Below, one piece after another: positions 9,577-18,509 of a stretch of 64,000 bases of DNA. The notes beneath the pieces are model-generated. The model searched no databases, had not been told where the DNA came from, and saw nothing but the letters and a program-made list of their open reading frames with translations. Positions within the stretch are counted from its first letter, which is position 1. The number at the start of each line of letters is the position of its first letter. Both the position numbers and the translations under genes were made by a program. Source of the stretch: Phytoactinopolyspora alkaliphila (GTDB lineage: Bacteria; Actinomycetota; Actinomycetes; Jiangellales; Jiangellaceae); assembly GCF_010550695.1 (NCBI RefSeq), contig NZ_JAAGOB010000016.1, forward strand, positions 47,825-111,824, read 5' to 3'.

Positions 9577-10797
9577 ATGGCGAAGCCCCCACATGTCCTG
9601 GGAATCGTCCTCGCCGGGGGCGAGGGCAAACGACTCATGCCCCTGACGGCGGACCGGGCCAAACCGGCAGTGCCGTTCGGCGGCAGCTATCGGCTGATCG
9701 ATTTCGTTCTGTCCAACCTGGTCAACGGCGAGATCGACCGGATCTGCGTGCTGACGCAGTACAAGTCGCATTCACTGGACCGACACATCTCCGTCACCTG
9801 GCGAATGAGCACCATCCTGGGTCAGTACGTCACGCCTGTGCCCGCGCAGCAACGGCTCGGGCCACGCTGGTACCAGGGGAGTGCGGACGCGATCTTCCAA
9901 TCGCTGAATCTCATCTACGACGAGCGGCCCGAGCACGTCGTCGTCTTCGGCGCCGACCACGTCTATCGGATGGATCCGCGGCAGATGCTGGAGGCGCACA
10001 TCGACAGCCGGATGGACGCCACCATCGCCGGCATTCGGGTTCCGCGGGCCGGCGCCAGTGACTTCGGCATCATCCAAACCTCCGACGGGCACAAGGTCGA
10101 CGCCTTCCTGGAGAAGCCGGCCGACCCGCCCGCGGTGCCGGGAGACCCGGACAGCAGCTACGCGTCGATGGGCAACTACGTCTTCACCGCCGAGGCCCTG
10201 ATCGACGCCCTGCGCACAGACGCGGAAGACCCCGCGTCGGCGCACGACATGGGCGGAAACATCATCCCGATGATGGTGAACAAGGGAGCCGCCGGCGTTT
10301 ACGACTTCGCCGACAACGACGTCCCCGGCAGCACCGACCGGGATCGCGGCTACTGGCGCGACGTCGGAACGCTCGACGCGTACCACGAGTCGCACATGGA
10401 CCTCGTCTCGGTGATTCCGATCTTCAACCTGTACAACCGCGACTGGCCGATCCTCACCAGCCATCCGCAGCTTCCGGGGGCCAAGTTCGTCGAGGGCGGG
10501 CACTCCCGCGAGTCGATCGTGGCCCCTGGCTGCATCCTCTCCGGCTGCCTCGTGGACCATTCGGTGCTGGCTCCGGGTGCGTTCATCATGGAGGGGTCCG
10601 CGGTCTCCCGCTCTGTTCTTCTCGACAACGTGCGAGTCGGAGCGCGGGCCACCGTGCGCGACGCGATCCTGGACAAGAACGTCGTCGTCAAGGACGGTGC
10701 GACGGTGGGAGTCGACAAGGAGTCCGACCGAGCCCGCGGTTTCACGGTCACTGCCGGCGGTATCACCGCGGTCGGCAAGGGCGTCGTCGTCGAGTGA
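9577..10797 (+). CDS. glgC: Glucose-1-phosphate adenylyltransferase
   Basis: This 406-residue ADP-glucose pyrophosphorylase makes ADP-glucose from glucose-1-phosphate and ATP for alpha-glucan synthesis. The nucleotide-binding signature [16 protein letters not shown] is at residues 9-24, followed by [28 protein letters not shown] is the metal/substrate Asp region, and the C-terminal left-handed beta helix is seen as repeats such as [22 protein letters not shown]. The gene ends 27 nt before the first member of the 88-bp palindrome family. Confidence 0.97.
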   Translation: MAKPPHVLGIVLAGGEGKRLMPLTADRAKPAVPFGGSYRLIDFVLSNLVNGEIDRICVLTQYKSHSLDRHISVTWRMSTILGQYVTPVPAQQRLGPRWYQGSADAIFQSLNLIYDERPEHVVVFGADHVYRMDPRQMLEAHIDSRMDATIAGIRVPRAGASDFGIIQTSDGHKVDAFLEKPADPPAVPGDPDSSYASMGNYVFTAEALIDALRTDAEDPASAHDMGGNIIPMMVNKGAAGVYDFADNDVPGSTDRDRGYWRDVGTLDAYHESHMDLVSVIPIFNLYNRDWPILTSHPQLPGAKFVEGGHSRESIVAPGCILSGCLVDHSVLAPGAFIMEGSAVSRSVLLDNVRVGARATVRDAILDKNVVVKDGATVGVDKESDRARGFTVTAGGITAVGKGVVVE

Positions 10798-10824
10798 GCC
10801 GCTCGGAGTCCCCACAACGACGCT

Positions 10825-10912
10825 AAATGATCATGTAAACCATGTTTTCTCGTGCTTCACCAGGCCTGCAGGCACGGTGAAGCACGAGAAAACATGGTTT
10901 ACATGATCATTT
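10825..10912. repeat. 88-bp palindromic element, copy 1
   Basis: Arms 10825-10861 and 10876-10912 are perfect reverse complements over 37 bp. The 14-nt centre contains CTGCAG. The element starts AAATGATCAT and ends ATGATCATTT. It belongs to a family with the copies at 22789 and 33876. It lies between the convergent ends of glgC and the O-methyltransferase gene. It is followed by TTGGGAAGAGG and has no T-tract. Confidence 0.97.
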
Positions 10913-10929
10913 GGGAAGAGGGGGGCCCG

Positions 10930-11736
10930 CTAGCGCTTGAGGGCGACGAGCAGGCCGTCGCCGACGGGCAGCAGCGACGGCATCAGCCGATCGTGATCGC
11001 GAACGGCCCGGCCGAGCTCGCGTATGGCGACGGTCTCGGGGTCGCGTTGCGCGGTGTCGGCGACCCGGTTGTGCCAGAGTGCGTTGTCGAAGGCCACCAG
11101 CCCGCCTGGCCGGAGCAGCCGGATCGCCTGCTCGAGGTATTCGACGTACTCGGACTTGTCGGCGTCGCAGAAGACGAGGTCGTAGGCGCCGTCGGTGAGC
11201 CGGGGGAGCACGTCGAGCGCGGAACCGGGAATGAGCCGGGTCCGGTTCGGGGGGATCCCCGCCTCGGTGAACGCCTCACGCGCCAGCCGCTGATGCTCGG
11301 ATTCGACGTCGACGCTGGTCAGTACACCATCGGTGCGCATACCGCCCAGGATGTACAGCGCCGACACGCCAACCCCGGTACCGACCTCGACCACCGTCTT
11401 CGCCTCGACGGCGGCCGCCAGCAGGCGCAGGATCGCTCCGCCTCCGGCGCCGATGGGAACGGCGCCGACCTCCGCAGCGCGCTGGCGGGCGTGCAGGACC
11501 GCGGGGTCCTCTGTGGTGTAAGCCTCCGCGTACGCCCATGTCTCCGGCGTCGGCGGGGCAATGTCGCCGGTAGTGATGACGGCCTCCTGCGAAGATCCAG
11601 CACGAACGTATCCAGGGCGAATCTTAGTGGGTCGCGCAAGGATAGGGACGGTCGGCGCGCGGCGTCGCCGGCGGTATGTCAGATTTGCCGTCGCGGTGTC
11701 ACGCAGAGGCGCGCGGGAACCACCACTCGCCACCAC
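10930..11736 (-). CDS. O-methyltransferase (Rv1220c-like)
   Basis: This is a SAM-dependent class I methyltransferase of the caffeoyl-CoA/catechol O-methyltransferase type. It has the SAM motif VVEVGTGVGVSALYIL, acidic SVDVESEH, DLVFCDADKSEYVEYL (metal-binding Asp residues) and GGLVAFDNALWHNRV. It is the orthologue of the gene beside sigE in mycobacteria. Coordinates give the longest frame with a canonical start (GTG 11736), but the first 53 or so residues are Arg-rich and unconserved. Homology starts near residue 55. A perfect AGGAGG (11588-11583 on the minus strand) stands 5 nt before an ATC codon at 11577. The real start may be that ATC, which would make the protein 215 residues. The longer reading would also overlap the sigE promoter. 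Substrate unknown. Confidence 0.85.
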   Translation of the reverse strand: MVASGGSRAPLRDTATANLTYRRRRRAPTVPILARPTKIRPGYVRAGSSQEAVITTGDIAPPTPETWAYAEAYTTEDPAVLHARQRAAEVGAVPIGAGGGAILRLLAAAVEAKTVVEVGTGVGVSALYILGGMRTDGVLTSVDVESEHQRLAREAFTEAGIPPNRTRLIPGSALDVLPRLTDGAYDLVFCDADKSEYVEYLEQAIRLLRPGGLVAFDNALWHNRVADTAQRDPETVAIRELGRAVRDHDRLMPSLLPVGDGLLVALKR

Positions 11737-11741
11737 GCGTT
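11716..11741 (+). promoter_or_regulatory. ECF (SigE/SigH-type) promoter for sigE
   Basis: GGAAC (11716-11720), a 17-nt spacer and CGTT (11738-11741) match the GGAAC-N16-18-CGTT promoters read by mycobacterial SigE-type factors. It is in the correct orientation about 100 nt before sigE. This suggests autoregulation of the sigE-rseA-rseB unit. Confidence 0.7.
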
Positions 11742-11842
11742 GGACTAATAGTCGGCGACATCCGACGGCGCCGGGCAGGACCGCTGGTGCAGCGGCAGGT
11801 GTCGCAAGGTCGATTGGTCAGCGAAGGGGGCGATGAGTCACT

Positions 11843-12517
11843 ATGACAGTGGTAGTGACGCCTGACCTGAGCGTGGCCGAGGGAGGTACAGCGGTGGCCG
11901 ATGCGGATGTCTGGACACCCCCCAGCTGGGAGGAGATCGTCCAGCAGCACTCGGCACGTGTGTACCGGCTGGCCTACCGCCTCACCGGCAACGCGCACGA
12001 CGCGGAGGATCTGACCCAGGACGTCTTCGTCCGGGTGTTCCGCTCGTTGTCGTCGTACACGCCGGGCACCTTCGAGGGCTGGCTGCACCGGATCACCACC
12101 AATCTCTTCCTCGACTCGGTGCGCCGCAAGCAGCGCATCAGATTCGACGCCCTCGCCGACGATGCCGCCGATCGCCTGCACGGGCGCGAGCCCACACCGG
12201 AACGCCTGCTGACCGACCGGATGCTGGACGCCGACATCCAGTCCGCTCTGGACGCCATGGCGCCGGACTTCCGGGTTGCCGTGGTGCTCTGCGACATCGA
12301 AGGTCTCTCCTACGAGGAGATCGCCGCGACGCTCGGCATCAAGCTGGGCACGGTCCGCAGCAGGATCCACCGTGGGCGAGCGCATCTGAGAGCCGCGCTT
12401 GAACACCGTGCGCCCGACGACGCGCGGGCGCTGCACGCTCAAGAGTCAACTCAAGAGTCAACCCGGGACCCGATGAACGGGTCCGGTGAGCCGGACGGCT
12501 CCGGGGAGCCGACATGA
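11843..12517 (+). CDS. sigE: ECF RNA polymerase sigma factor SigE
   Basis: This 224-residue group IV sigma factor directs transcription of envelope-stress genes. Region 2 is visible at about 35-95 ([45 protein letters not shown]). Region 4 is at about 135-190, with the helix-turn-helix [21 protein letters not shown]. The ATG at 11843 has a poor Shine-Dalgarno. The GTG at 11894 has GGGAGG 7 nt upstream and would give a 207-residue form. Alternative SigE starts are known in M. tuberculosis. The stop overlaps the anti-sigma gene (ATGA), so regulator and factor are made in a fixed ratio. Confidence 0.95.
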   Translation: MTVVVTPDLSVAEGGTAVADADVWTPPSWEEIVQQHSARVYRLAYRLTGNAHDAEDLTQDVFVRVFRSLSSYTPGTFEGWLHRITTNLFLDSVRRKQRIRFDALADDAADRLHGREPTPERLLTDRMLDADIQSALDAMAPDFRVAVVLCDIEGLSYEEIAATLGIKLGTVRSRIHRGRAHLRAALEHRAPDDARALHAQESTQESTRDPMNGSGEPDGSGEPT

Positions 12518-13161
12518 AACACCTCGACGATCGAGTCAGTGATCTTGTCGACGATCGGCTGGATCACGACGAACGCGACCGCGCGCTCGCACACCTGGCG
12601 GGCTGCGAACAATGCCGGGAAGCCGCCGACATGGAGCGCTTCGCCAAAGGGGCGCTGACGTCGTTGCCGGGCATCCCCGTGCCATCGGCGCTGACGAGCA
12701 AGCTGCTCGCGCTTGCCGAGCCCGGTGGCCCGCTGCCGGCCGAGGTGCCGGCCGAGGCGGCGACCGTGGCCGCCTGGGGGCCGTCCCGTCCCGCCGCGAG
12801 CGTCGGAACCGCGCACGCCTCGCATGCGGCGGCCGGGCACCGCCCCCGAGCCAAGTTCATCGACCGGCACCGCAAGGGCGTGCGCTTCGCTGCCAGCGGA
12901 ATGGTATCCACCGGCGCTGTGCTGGTCATGCTGGCCTCGCTCGGTGCGCCGTCGAACTCCAGCCGGGAGCAGACGCCGGTCAGCATCGTGCCGCCCATGG
13001 AGGAGTTCACCGCGGAGTACGCGCGGTCTACCGGCGGGCTGCCGTTCGCCGAGCCCGCCTCGATCCTCGTGCCGGCGTTGAGCTGGGACGACGGATTGAG
13101 CGCCGGTACCGGCCCAAGCTCGGCCGGTACCGGCCTGGGTATTGCCGGGGACGGCTGGTGA
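12514..13161 (+). CDS. rseA: Zinc-binding anti-sigma-E factor (RseA-like)
   Basis: This 215-residue anti-sigma factor is expected to hold SigE inactive. The N-terminal ZAS domain shows [12 protein letters not shown], the H-x3-C-x2-C zinc motif, at about residue 27-34. A hydrophobic stretch at about 125-147 ([18 protein letters not shown]) may span the membrane, which differs from the soluble mycobacterial RseA. The C-terminal part is low-complexity Gly/Ser/Thr. The gene overlaps sigE by 4 nt upstream and the RseB-like gene by 4 nt downstream (GTGA). Confidence 0.88.
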   Translation: MKHLDDRVSDLVDDRLDHDERDRALAHLAGCEQCREAADMERFAKGALTSLPGIPVPSALTSKLLALAEPGGPLPAEVPAEAATVAAWGPSRPAASVGTAHASHAAAGHRPRAKFIDRHRKGVRFAASGMVSTGAVLVMLASLGAPSNSSREQTPVSIVPPMEEFTAEYARSTGGLPFAEPASILVPALSWDDGLSAGTGPSSAGTGLGIAGDGW

Positions 13162-14342
13162 ACCATCAGCTCACGACGACGTACCACGACCGCCGGCCGC
13201 GGCCGGAGCGGGGTTCGTTCTGTACGGTGAACGATCGCCGCTCGCACGGTGCGTTCCGGCACGCCTTGGGTGTGCTGGTGGCCCCGGCTGTGGCGGTGCC
13301 CGCGCTGATCGGCGCCCTGGTCCTCTTCGTCCAGCCGGTGCCGTCGGAGGCCGCACCGGACGAGCTGTACGGGTCTGACGAGGCACGTGCCGTCGAGCTG
13401 CTGAACCGTTCGGCCACGGCGACGAGCCGGGTGTCCTACCAGGGCACCCAGTACGTCTCGGCATGGTCGGCGCTGACCAAGTCCGGAGCGTCGGCGAGCG
13501 CGGTTGTCCAGGTCCGGCACCGGGCCGGCGGGCCGACCGAGATCGGCGTCCAGGACACTCAGACAGCGATCCTCCAGGGCAACTCCGGAACCAGCTGGCT
13601 GGCGGAGGACGGAGGCTCCGTCGACCTGCTGGTGCGCTCCTACGATGTGCGTGTCACCGGTGAGGGCCAGGTGGCCAGCAGGATGGCGGACGTGGTCGAA
13701 GCCCGCCGCGGGGACGGCTCCATCGCGGCGAGGTGGTGGCTCGATCAGCAGACCGCCCTGCCTCTGCGGCGGGAGGCGTTCATGCCGGACGGCCGGCTGC
13801 TGAGCGCCAGCGCGTTCGTGGACATCTCGCTCGTGCCGACGCCTCCGTGCTGCCTGCGAAGCAGTATCGCGCCGGCGACGACGCCCGCAGTGACGGAGGA
13901 CCATGCCGCGCTGCATTGGGACGACATCGAGAAGCTGCGTGCAGAGGGGTTCCACTGCCTGGAGAGCCTGGGCGAGGACGTGGTGCTGTACGAGGCGCGC
14001 GAGCTCGGCGACGCCATTCACCTGAGCTACTCCGACGGCGTGATGACCGTCTCCGTCTTCGAGCAGCCGGGCCGGTTGGACCCGGAGCAGCTGGACGGCT
14101 ACACACAAAGCCCTGTGGGTGACGGCGTGGTGTACATGAGCCCGGGACCGCCGGCCAGGTTCACCTGGCAGTCGTCGGGACGCGTCATTACGGTCGTGGC
14201 CGACGCGCCCCTCGAGCTCATCGACGAGATCGTGAGCGCGATGCCGCCCGACGGCCCCGTGGCCGAGGAGGACGGCGGCTTCCTGGCCCGGATCGCGCGC
14301 GGGGCCGGGAAGGTCGGCACCTGGGTGAACCCGTTCGACTAG
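13158..14342 (+). CDS. MucB/RseB-like sigma-E regulatory protein, exported
   Basis: This is a 394-residue protein. The GTG at 13158 overlaps the anti-sigma stop. Residues of about 28-62 form a hydrophobic export signal (HALGVLVAPAVAVPALIGAL) ending near SEAAPDE. The extracytoplasmic body has the RseB N-terminal fold pattern: LLNRSATATSRVSYQGTQYV, then RYW-type strands (ARWWLDQQTALPLRRE) and a C-terminal VVYMSPGPPARFTWQSSGRVITVVAD. RseB proteins shield the anti-sigma factor from proteolysis and sense envelope damage. Its place right after rseA supports that job. Mycobacteria lack this gene at the locus. The segment PTPPCCLRSS (two Cys) is unusual for an exported protein. Confidence 0.82.
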   Translation: MNHQLTTTYHDRRPRPERGSFCTVNDRRSHGAFRHALGVLVAPAVAVPALIGALVLFVQPVPSEAAPDELYGSDEARAVELLNRSATATSRVSYQGTQYVSAWSALTKSGASASAVVQVRHRAGGPTEIGVQDTQTAILQGNSGTSWLAEDGGSVDLLVRSYDVRVTGEGQVASRMADVVEARRGDGSIAARWWLDQQTALPLRREAFMPDGRLLSASAFVDISLVPTPPCCLRSSIAPATTPAVTEDHAALHWDDIEKLRAEGFHCLESLGEDVVLYEARELGDAIHLSYSDGVMTVSVFEQPGRLDPEQLDGYTQSPVGDGVVYMSPGPPARFTWQSSGRVITVVADAPLELIDEIVSAMPPDGPVAEEDGGFLARIARGAGKVGTWVNPFD

Positions 14343-14371
14343 TCGCCTAGGGCGACGGTGCCGGCGGCGCT

Positions 14372-14386
14372 TATGATTGCTCCTTG
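14372..14386 (+). promoter_or_regulatory. Extended -10 element for a leaderless htrA transcript
   Basis: TATGAT at 14372-14377 is followed 8 nt later by the GTG at 14386. No Shine-Dalgarno sequence lies between the rseB-like stop and this GTG. The arrangement fits transcription starting at or next to the start codon (leaderless mRNA), which is common in actinobacteria. Confidence 0.5.
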
Positions 14387-15738
14387 TGAGGGGCGGTTGG
14401 TCTTATCCGGACGACGACGCGGCTGCGGCCGGTCCGATTCGCTCGCGTCCCGATCCGTGGTCCGGAGGGCCGTGGTCCACCAGTGCGGTACCGCCGGGCG
14501 GACGAGCCGAGCCGGATTTCGCCGGTGCTCATGCCCGCGGCGGTAGCCGGGGCTGGGCCCGGCCGGAGCATCACCAGCCAGCCGCATCCATTCTCACCTC
14601 GGGCGTCCTCTCCCCTCAGCAGGATGCATCCGATGTGGATGCGGCGCAGCGGTCCGCCCGCCCACGTCGGCACTGGTGGTGGCTGGCCTCCGCGTTCGCG
14701 CTCGTGGCGCTCGTGGCCGGCGCGGTGGGCGGCCTCGCGGGTGCCTGGCTCCTCCAGCCGGGCGATGCCGCCACCAATACCGTCACCGTGATCGGATCGG
14801 ACCCCGCCGTGGGGGAGCGCACCGAGACGTCGACCGCAGGCATCGCCGGCGCGGTGCTGCCGAGCGTGGTATCCATCTCGGCCGCCGACGGCGCCGGATC
14901 GGGATTCGTCATCTCCGACGACGGCTACGTGCTCACAAACAACCATGTCGTCGCCGCGGGGACCGACGTGGAAGGTGGCCCTATCCAGGTCGAGCTGTTC
15001 GACGGCCGCCAGCTCGAGGCCGAGGTGATCGGCCGGAGCCCCAGCTACGACCTCGCGGTGCTGCGCGTGGACGCCGACGACCTCGATCCCGTCGTTCTGG
15101 GTGAGTCGGCGTCTGTCCAAGTAGGAGACCCGGTGATCGCCATTGGCAGTCCGCTGGGCCTCGACAGCACGGTCACCAGTGGGATCATCTCCGCCCTTGA
15201 CCGGCCCGTGACCGCGGGCGGGCAGTCGGACCAGTCCTACATCAACGCTCTGCAGACCGACGCGGCGATCAACCCAGGCAACTCCGGAGGCCCTCTGGTC
15301 GACTCGGCGGGACGGGTCGTGGGCGTCAACTCGGCCATCGCCACGCTGGGTATCAGCCCCGAGGTAGGCAGCATCGGACTGGGCTTCGCCATCCCGATAG
15401 ACCAAGCCCGCCGCACGGCGGAGCAGTTGATCAGCAACGGCGAGGCGGTCTATCCGATCATCGGCGTGCTGCTGGACAACGCGCACAGCGGACCCGGCGC
15501 CCAGGTGGCCCAGGACAACGACGATCAGCCTGGTGTCACCCCGGGTAGTCCCGCGGACACCGCGGGCATCCGCTCCGGCGACGTCATCACGGCGCTCGAC
15601 GGTGAGCCGGTGCGCACACCGGGTGCGCTGATCGTCATGTTGCGTGCCCGTGAGCCGGGGGAGTCGGTGACCCTGACGGTGGAGCGGGACGGCAGCACCC
15701 GGGAGGTCGAGCTCACCCTCGGTTCGGCCGTGGGTTGA
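14386..15738 (+). CDS. htrA: HtrA/DegP-like S1C serine protease with PDZ domain
   Basis: This is a 450-residue membrane-anchored protease. The layout is a disordered Pro/Gly-rich cytoplasmic N-terminus, one transmembrane helix at about 98-120 (WWLASAFALVALVAGAVGGL), a trypsin-like domain and one C-terminal PDZ domain (about 355-450). The catalytic triad is visible as His in TNNHVV, Asp in SYDLAVL and Ser in GNSGGP. HtrA degrades misfolded exported proteins and in mycobacteria also cleaves anti-sigma-E. It follows sigE/rseA in both lineages. The start is the GTG at 14386; a TTG 9 nt upstream lies inside the -10 element. Confidence 0.94.
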   Translation: MRGGWSYPDDDAAAAGPIRSRPDPWSGGPWSTSAVPPGGRAEPDFAGAHARGGSRGWARPEHHQPAASILTSGVLSPQQDASDVDAAQRSARPRRHWWWLASAFALVALVAGAVGGLAGAWLLQPGDAATNTVTVIGSDPAVGERTETSTAGIAGAVLPSVVSISAADGAGSGFVISDDGYVLTNNHVVAAGTDVEGGPIQVELFDGRQLEAEVIGRSPSYDLAVLRVDADDLDPVVLGESASVQVGDPVIAIGSPLGLDSTVTSGIISALDRPVTAGGQSDQSYINALQTDAAINPGNSGGPLVDSAGRVVGVNSAIATLGISPEVGSIGLGFAIPIDQARRTAEQLISNGEAVYPIIGVLLDNAHSGPGAQVAQDNDDQPGVTPGSPADTAGIRSGDVITALDGEPVRTPGALIVMLRAREPGESVTLTVERDGSTREVELTLGSAVG

Positions 15739-15781
15739 CCGTGGACGTACTCTTGAGGGACTTGGATTCGACGCGGGCGAG

Positions 15782-16327
15782 GTGAGTGGCATCAGCATCG
15801 GGGAGATCGCCGTTGTTCTGGTGGTGGCATTGCTCGTGTTCGGCCCGGATCGGCTGCCGACCATGGTGAAGCAGGCCGCTTCGTTCGTGAACGACCTTCG
15901 CAAGATGGTGGCCAATGCCCGGCGCGACCTGTCGGACAGCGTCGGCGATCTGGGTATCGATGAGAAAGACCTCAAGACTCTCGCGGATCTGCGCAATCCG
16001 AAGTCCTTCATCCGCCAGAAGGTGCTCGACGGCGTCGACCTGGAGGCGTTCGGCCTGGACGAGGTCCGGGACGTGGGCGACGAGCTGGAGCTGACCAACA
16101 TCGGCAAGAGCCGGCGGGCCACCAACGGCGCCGCGAAGAAGCCCGCGCGGGCCTCGGCGAAGAACGGCGCGGATGGGTCGGCATCGGGTTCGGCCAGCAC
16201 CGCACAGGCCGGCGCGGCTACGGGCGGCGCTGTCGAGCCGGCCAAGCCGGCGAAGGCCGAGTCCCCGGTGATCAACGCGGTCACGTCCGCCCCGTCGGGC
16301 GCCAGGTTCGACCCCGACGCCACGTAG
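15782..16327 (+). CDS. tatB: Sec-independent (Tat) translocase protein TatB
   Basis: This 181-residue protein has a short N-terminal membrane helix (IGEIAVVLVVALLVFGPDRL), the TatA/B hinge FGP-RLP, an amphipathic helix (MVKQAASFVNDLRKMVANAR) and an Ala/Lys-rich disordered tail. TatB forms the substrate receptor with TatC for folded proteins with twin-arginine signals. Length above 150 and position after htrA (as Rv1224) favour TatB over TatA. The GTG at 15782 is preceded by GGGCGAGG. Confidence 0.9.
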   Translation: MSGISIGEIAVVLVVALLVFGPDRLPTMVKQAASFVNDLRKMVANARRDLSDSVGDLGIDEKDLKTLADLRNPKSFIRQKVLDGVDLEAFGLDEVRDVGDELELTNIGKSRRATNGAAKKPARASAKNGADGSASGSASTAQAGAATGGAVEPAKPAKAESPVINAVTSAPSGARFDPDAT

Positions 16328-16349
16328 CCCGCGTCCGCCCCGGCGGTAG

Positions 16350-16370
16350 CCTCAGCCCGCGGGGCTGAGG
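16350..16370. terminator. Hairpin between convergent tatB and mrp
   Basis: A 9-bp stem (16350-16358 with 16362-16370) with a 3-nt loop overlaps the mrp stop codon and lies 23 nt after the tatB stop. It could stop transcription from both sides, but it has no T-tract. Confidence 0.45.
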
Positions 16371-17500
16371 TTCAGCGACATCCCCGCAAGGCCCCGTTCC
16401 CGGTGGGAGAGCCTCCGTGCGGCGTCGCGCAGGGCGGCGGACGCGGGAGCATCCGGCTCCTTGAGCACGAACGGGATGCCGACGTCGCCGCTTTCCCGCA
16501 GGCCGATGTCGATGGGTATCTCGCCGAGCAGCGGGATGCTGGCACCGAGACGGCGGCCGAGACCGTCGGCGACCAGCTGGCCGCCGCCGGAGCCGAAGAT
16601 CTCCAGGCGGTGCTCGTCGCCGCAGTGCGGGCACGGCAGGTAGGACATGTTCTCGATCACGCCCGCCACCTGCTGATGAGTCTGGATGGCGATGGAACCG
16701 GCCCGCTCTGCGACCTCTGCCGCGGCCAGCTGCGGGGTGGTAACGACGACGATCTCCGCGTTGGGCATCAGCTGTGCGAGCGAGATGGCGACGTCACCGG
16801 TGCCTGGCGGCAGGTCCAGGAGCAGGATGTCGAGGTCGCCCCAGTACACGTCGGTCAGGAACTGCTGCAGCGCACGGTGCAGCATCGGACCGCGCCACGC
16901 GACGGGGGTGTCGCGGTCCTGTTTGAACATCTCGGTGGAGATGAGCTTCACCCCATGGGCCGGGATGGGCATGATCATGCTGTCCACGACCGTGGGCCTC
17001 GAACCCTCCACACCGAGCATCCGGGGCGCCGAGTGCCCGTAGATGTCGGCGTCGACCAGACCCACGCGAACGCCGTCCGCGGCCATGGCCGCGGCCAGGT
17101 TGGCGGTGACCGACGACTTGCCGACGCCGCCCTTGCCGGACGCCACCGCATACACGCGGGTGAGCGATCCGGGCTGGATGAACGGGATCTCCCGCTCCGG
17201 CCGGCCGCCGCGCAGCTGCTGGGAGAGCTCCTTGCGCTGCTCGTCGGACATCACATCCAGCACGACGTCGACGCCGCTGACGCCGTCGAGAGCCTGCACC
17301 GCGGCGGTGACGTCGCGGGTGATGGTGTCGCGCAGCGGACAGCCGGCGATGGTGAGGTACACCTCGACGCGCACGGTGCCGTCGGCGGCGACGTCGACGG
17401 ACTTCACCATGCCCAGCTCGGTGATGGGGCGCTTGATCTCGGGGTCTTTGACGCCCGCGAGTGCGGCGGTCACGTGCTCGACCGTGGGCAGCGAAGTCAT
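16352..17500 (-). CDS. mrp: Mrp/NBP35 family ATP-binding Fe-S cluster carrier
   Basis: This 382-residue protein is an Apbc/Mrp-type P-loop carrier that loads Fe-S clusters onto apo-enzymes. The N-terminal MIP18/DUF59 domain (about 1-90: VKDPEIKRPITELGMV, CPLRDTI) is followed by the deviant Walker A motif ASGKGGVGKSSVTANLA and the cluster-binding CPHCG (about residue 275). The ATG at 17500 starts exactly at the conserved MTSLPTVEHV. It faces tatB tail to tail, as in the mycobacterial locus (Rv1229c). Confidence 0.95.
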   Translation of the reverse strand: MTSLPTVEHVTAALAGVKDPEIKRPITELGMVKSVDVAADGTVRVEVYLTIAGCPLRDTITRDVTAAVQALDGVSGVDVVLDVMSDEQRKELSQQLRGGRPEREIPFIQPGSLTRVYAVASGKGGVGKSSVTANLAAAMAADGVRVGLVDADIYGHSAPRMLGVEGSRPTVVDSMIMPIPAHGVKLISTEMFKQDRDTPVAWRGPMLHRALQQFLTDVYWGDLDILLLDLPPGTGDVAISLAQLMPNAEIVVVTTPQLAAAEVAERAGSIAIQTHQQVAGVIENMSYLPCPHCGDEHRLEIFGSGGGQLVADGLGRRLGASIPLLGEIPIDIGLRESGDVGIPFVLKEPDAPASAALRDAARRLSHRERGLAGMSLNLSPAG

Positions 17501-17588
17501 ATCACCGATGCTACGCGGCCGCGGGGTGCCGACGCCCATCGCATTGTGCGAGGTTGGCCACCTTTCGACGATCGCCTGCGCACGTTCG

Positions 17589-18509
17589 TCACGACGACCA
17601 CCTACGGAGCCGGCGCACCTGCACCAGGAGGACCCCGAATGCCGCCAGCACCAGCCCGGTGACCTCCGTCGGACTCAGGGACTCGTCGAGAAACACCCAG
17701 GCGAGGACCGCGATCTGGATCAGCATCGTGTTGTTGATCACGCTGGACTCGGTCGCACTGAGCGTGCGCAGCGTGAGGTTCCAGAGCGTGAAGGCGAACG
17801 CGGTGTTGACCACCGCGAGCCAGCCGACGATCGCCCAGCTGGACGGACTCAGTACAGGCATGCCCTGGGTGGCGAGGCCCGTGGCGAGCAGGACCAGGGA
17901 ACCGATGCCCATGCTCACGACGGTGACGACCAGAGGGCTGAGAACGCCGGAGCGATTGACAGCCCGCCCCAGCACGGCCGCGCCGGCGTTCGCCAGCAGC
18001 CCGAGGACGGCGATCCCGAGCCCGACGACCTGCTGGGCGGGGAGATTGACCGGATACAGGAAGATCGCGGCGCCCACCAGGTACACCGCCATGCCTACCC
18101 ATTGCGCCCGGCGTGGTTGCTCGGCGAGGAAGGCGATGCCGAGAAGGGCGACGACCACCGGGGAGAAGCTGAGGATCAGGCTCGTGGTGGTGGCAGGCAA
18201 CCGGTCCAGCGCGAGGAACTGCGCGCCCTGCGTGAGGGTGTACCAGACGAGCCCCAGGGAGGTGAGCCGGAGCCAGTCCGCTCCGGTGAGCCCGCGGATC
18301 GCCTTCAGATGCCGGCTGCGGACGACAAGCGGGAGTAGGCACAGGAACGCAAGCACGTAGCGCAGGCCGGCGAAGGTGAGAGCGGGGATCTCCTCCAGGC
18401 CGGCCTTGATCAAAACCCAGGACAGAGACCAGAGAAATGTGACGAGCAGCGCCTGAAATACGGCGCGGAGACGACTCGAACTGTGCGGAAAGAAATGTGT
18501 CGAACTCAC
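17589..18509 (-). CDS. EamA (DMT superfamily) metabolite transporter
   Basis: This 306-residue membrane protein has ten predicted helices in two EamA halves (about 15-145 and 160-300). Typical segments are FLWSLSWVLIKAGLEEIPAL and AVVNTAFAFTLWNLTLRTLSATESSV. Family members export amino acids or other small metabolites; the substrate is unknown. The GTG at 18509 follows AAAGG. A 15-bp perfect palindrome lies 27-41 nt upstream. The gene is transcribed away from the phn-type transporter and is not part of the conserved mrp block. Confidence 0.88.
   Translation of the reverse strand: MSSTHFFPHSSSRLRAVFQALLVTFLWSLSWVLIKAGLEEIPALTFAGLRYVLAFLCLLPLVVRSRHLKAIRGLTGADWLRLTSLGLVWYTLTQGAQFLALDRLPATTTSLILSFSPVVVALLGIAFLAEQPRRAQWVGMAVYLVGAAIFLYPVNLPAQQVVGLGIAVLGLLANAGAAVLGRAVNRSGVLSPLVVTVVSMGIGSLVLLATGLATQGMPVLSPSSWAIVGWLAVVNTAFAFTLWNLTLRTLSATESSVINNTMLIQIAVLAWVFLDESLSPTEVTGLVLAAFGVLLVQVRRLRRWSS

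Noticed and set aside
10852..10930. Short frames starting inside the 88-bp palindromes
   Set aside because: The same peptide appears from all three copies only because the palindrome is conserved as DNA; arms covary as pairs, not as codons.
16403..17662. 419-codon plus-strand frame over mrp
   Set aside because: Shadow of mrp, with His/Asp/Gly-biased composition and no family features.
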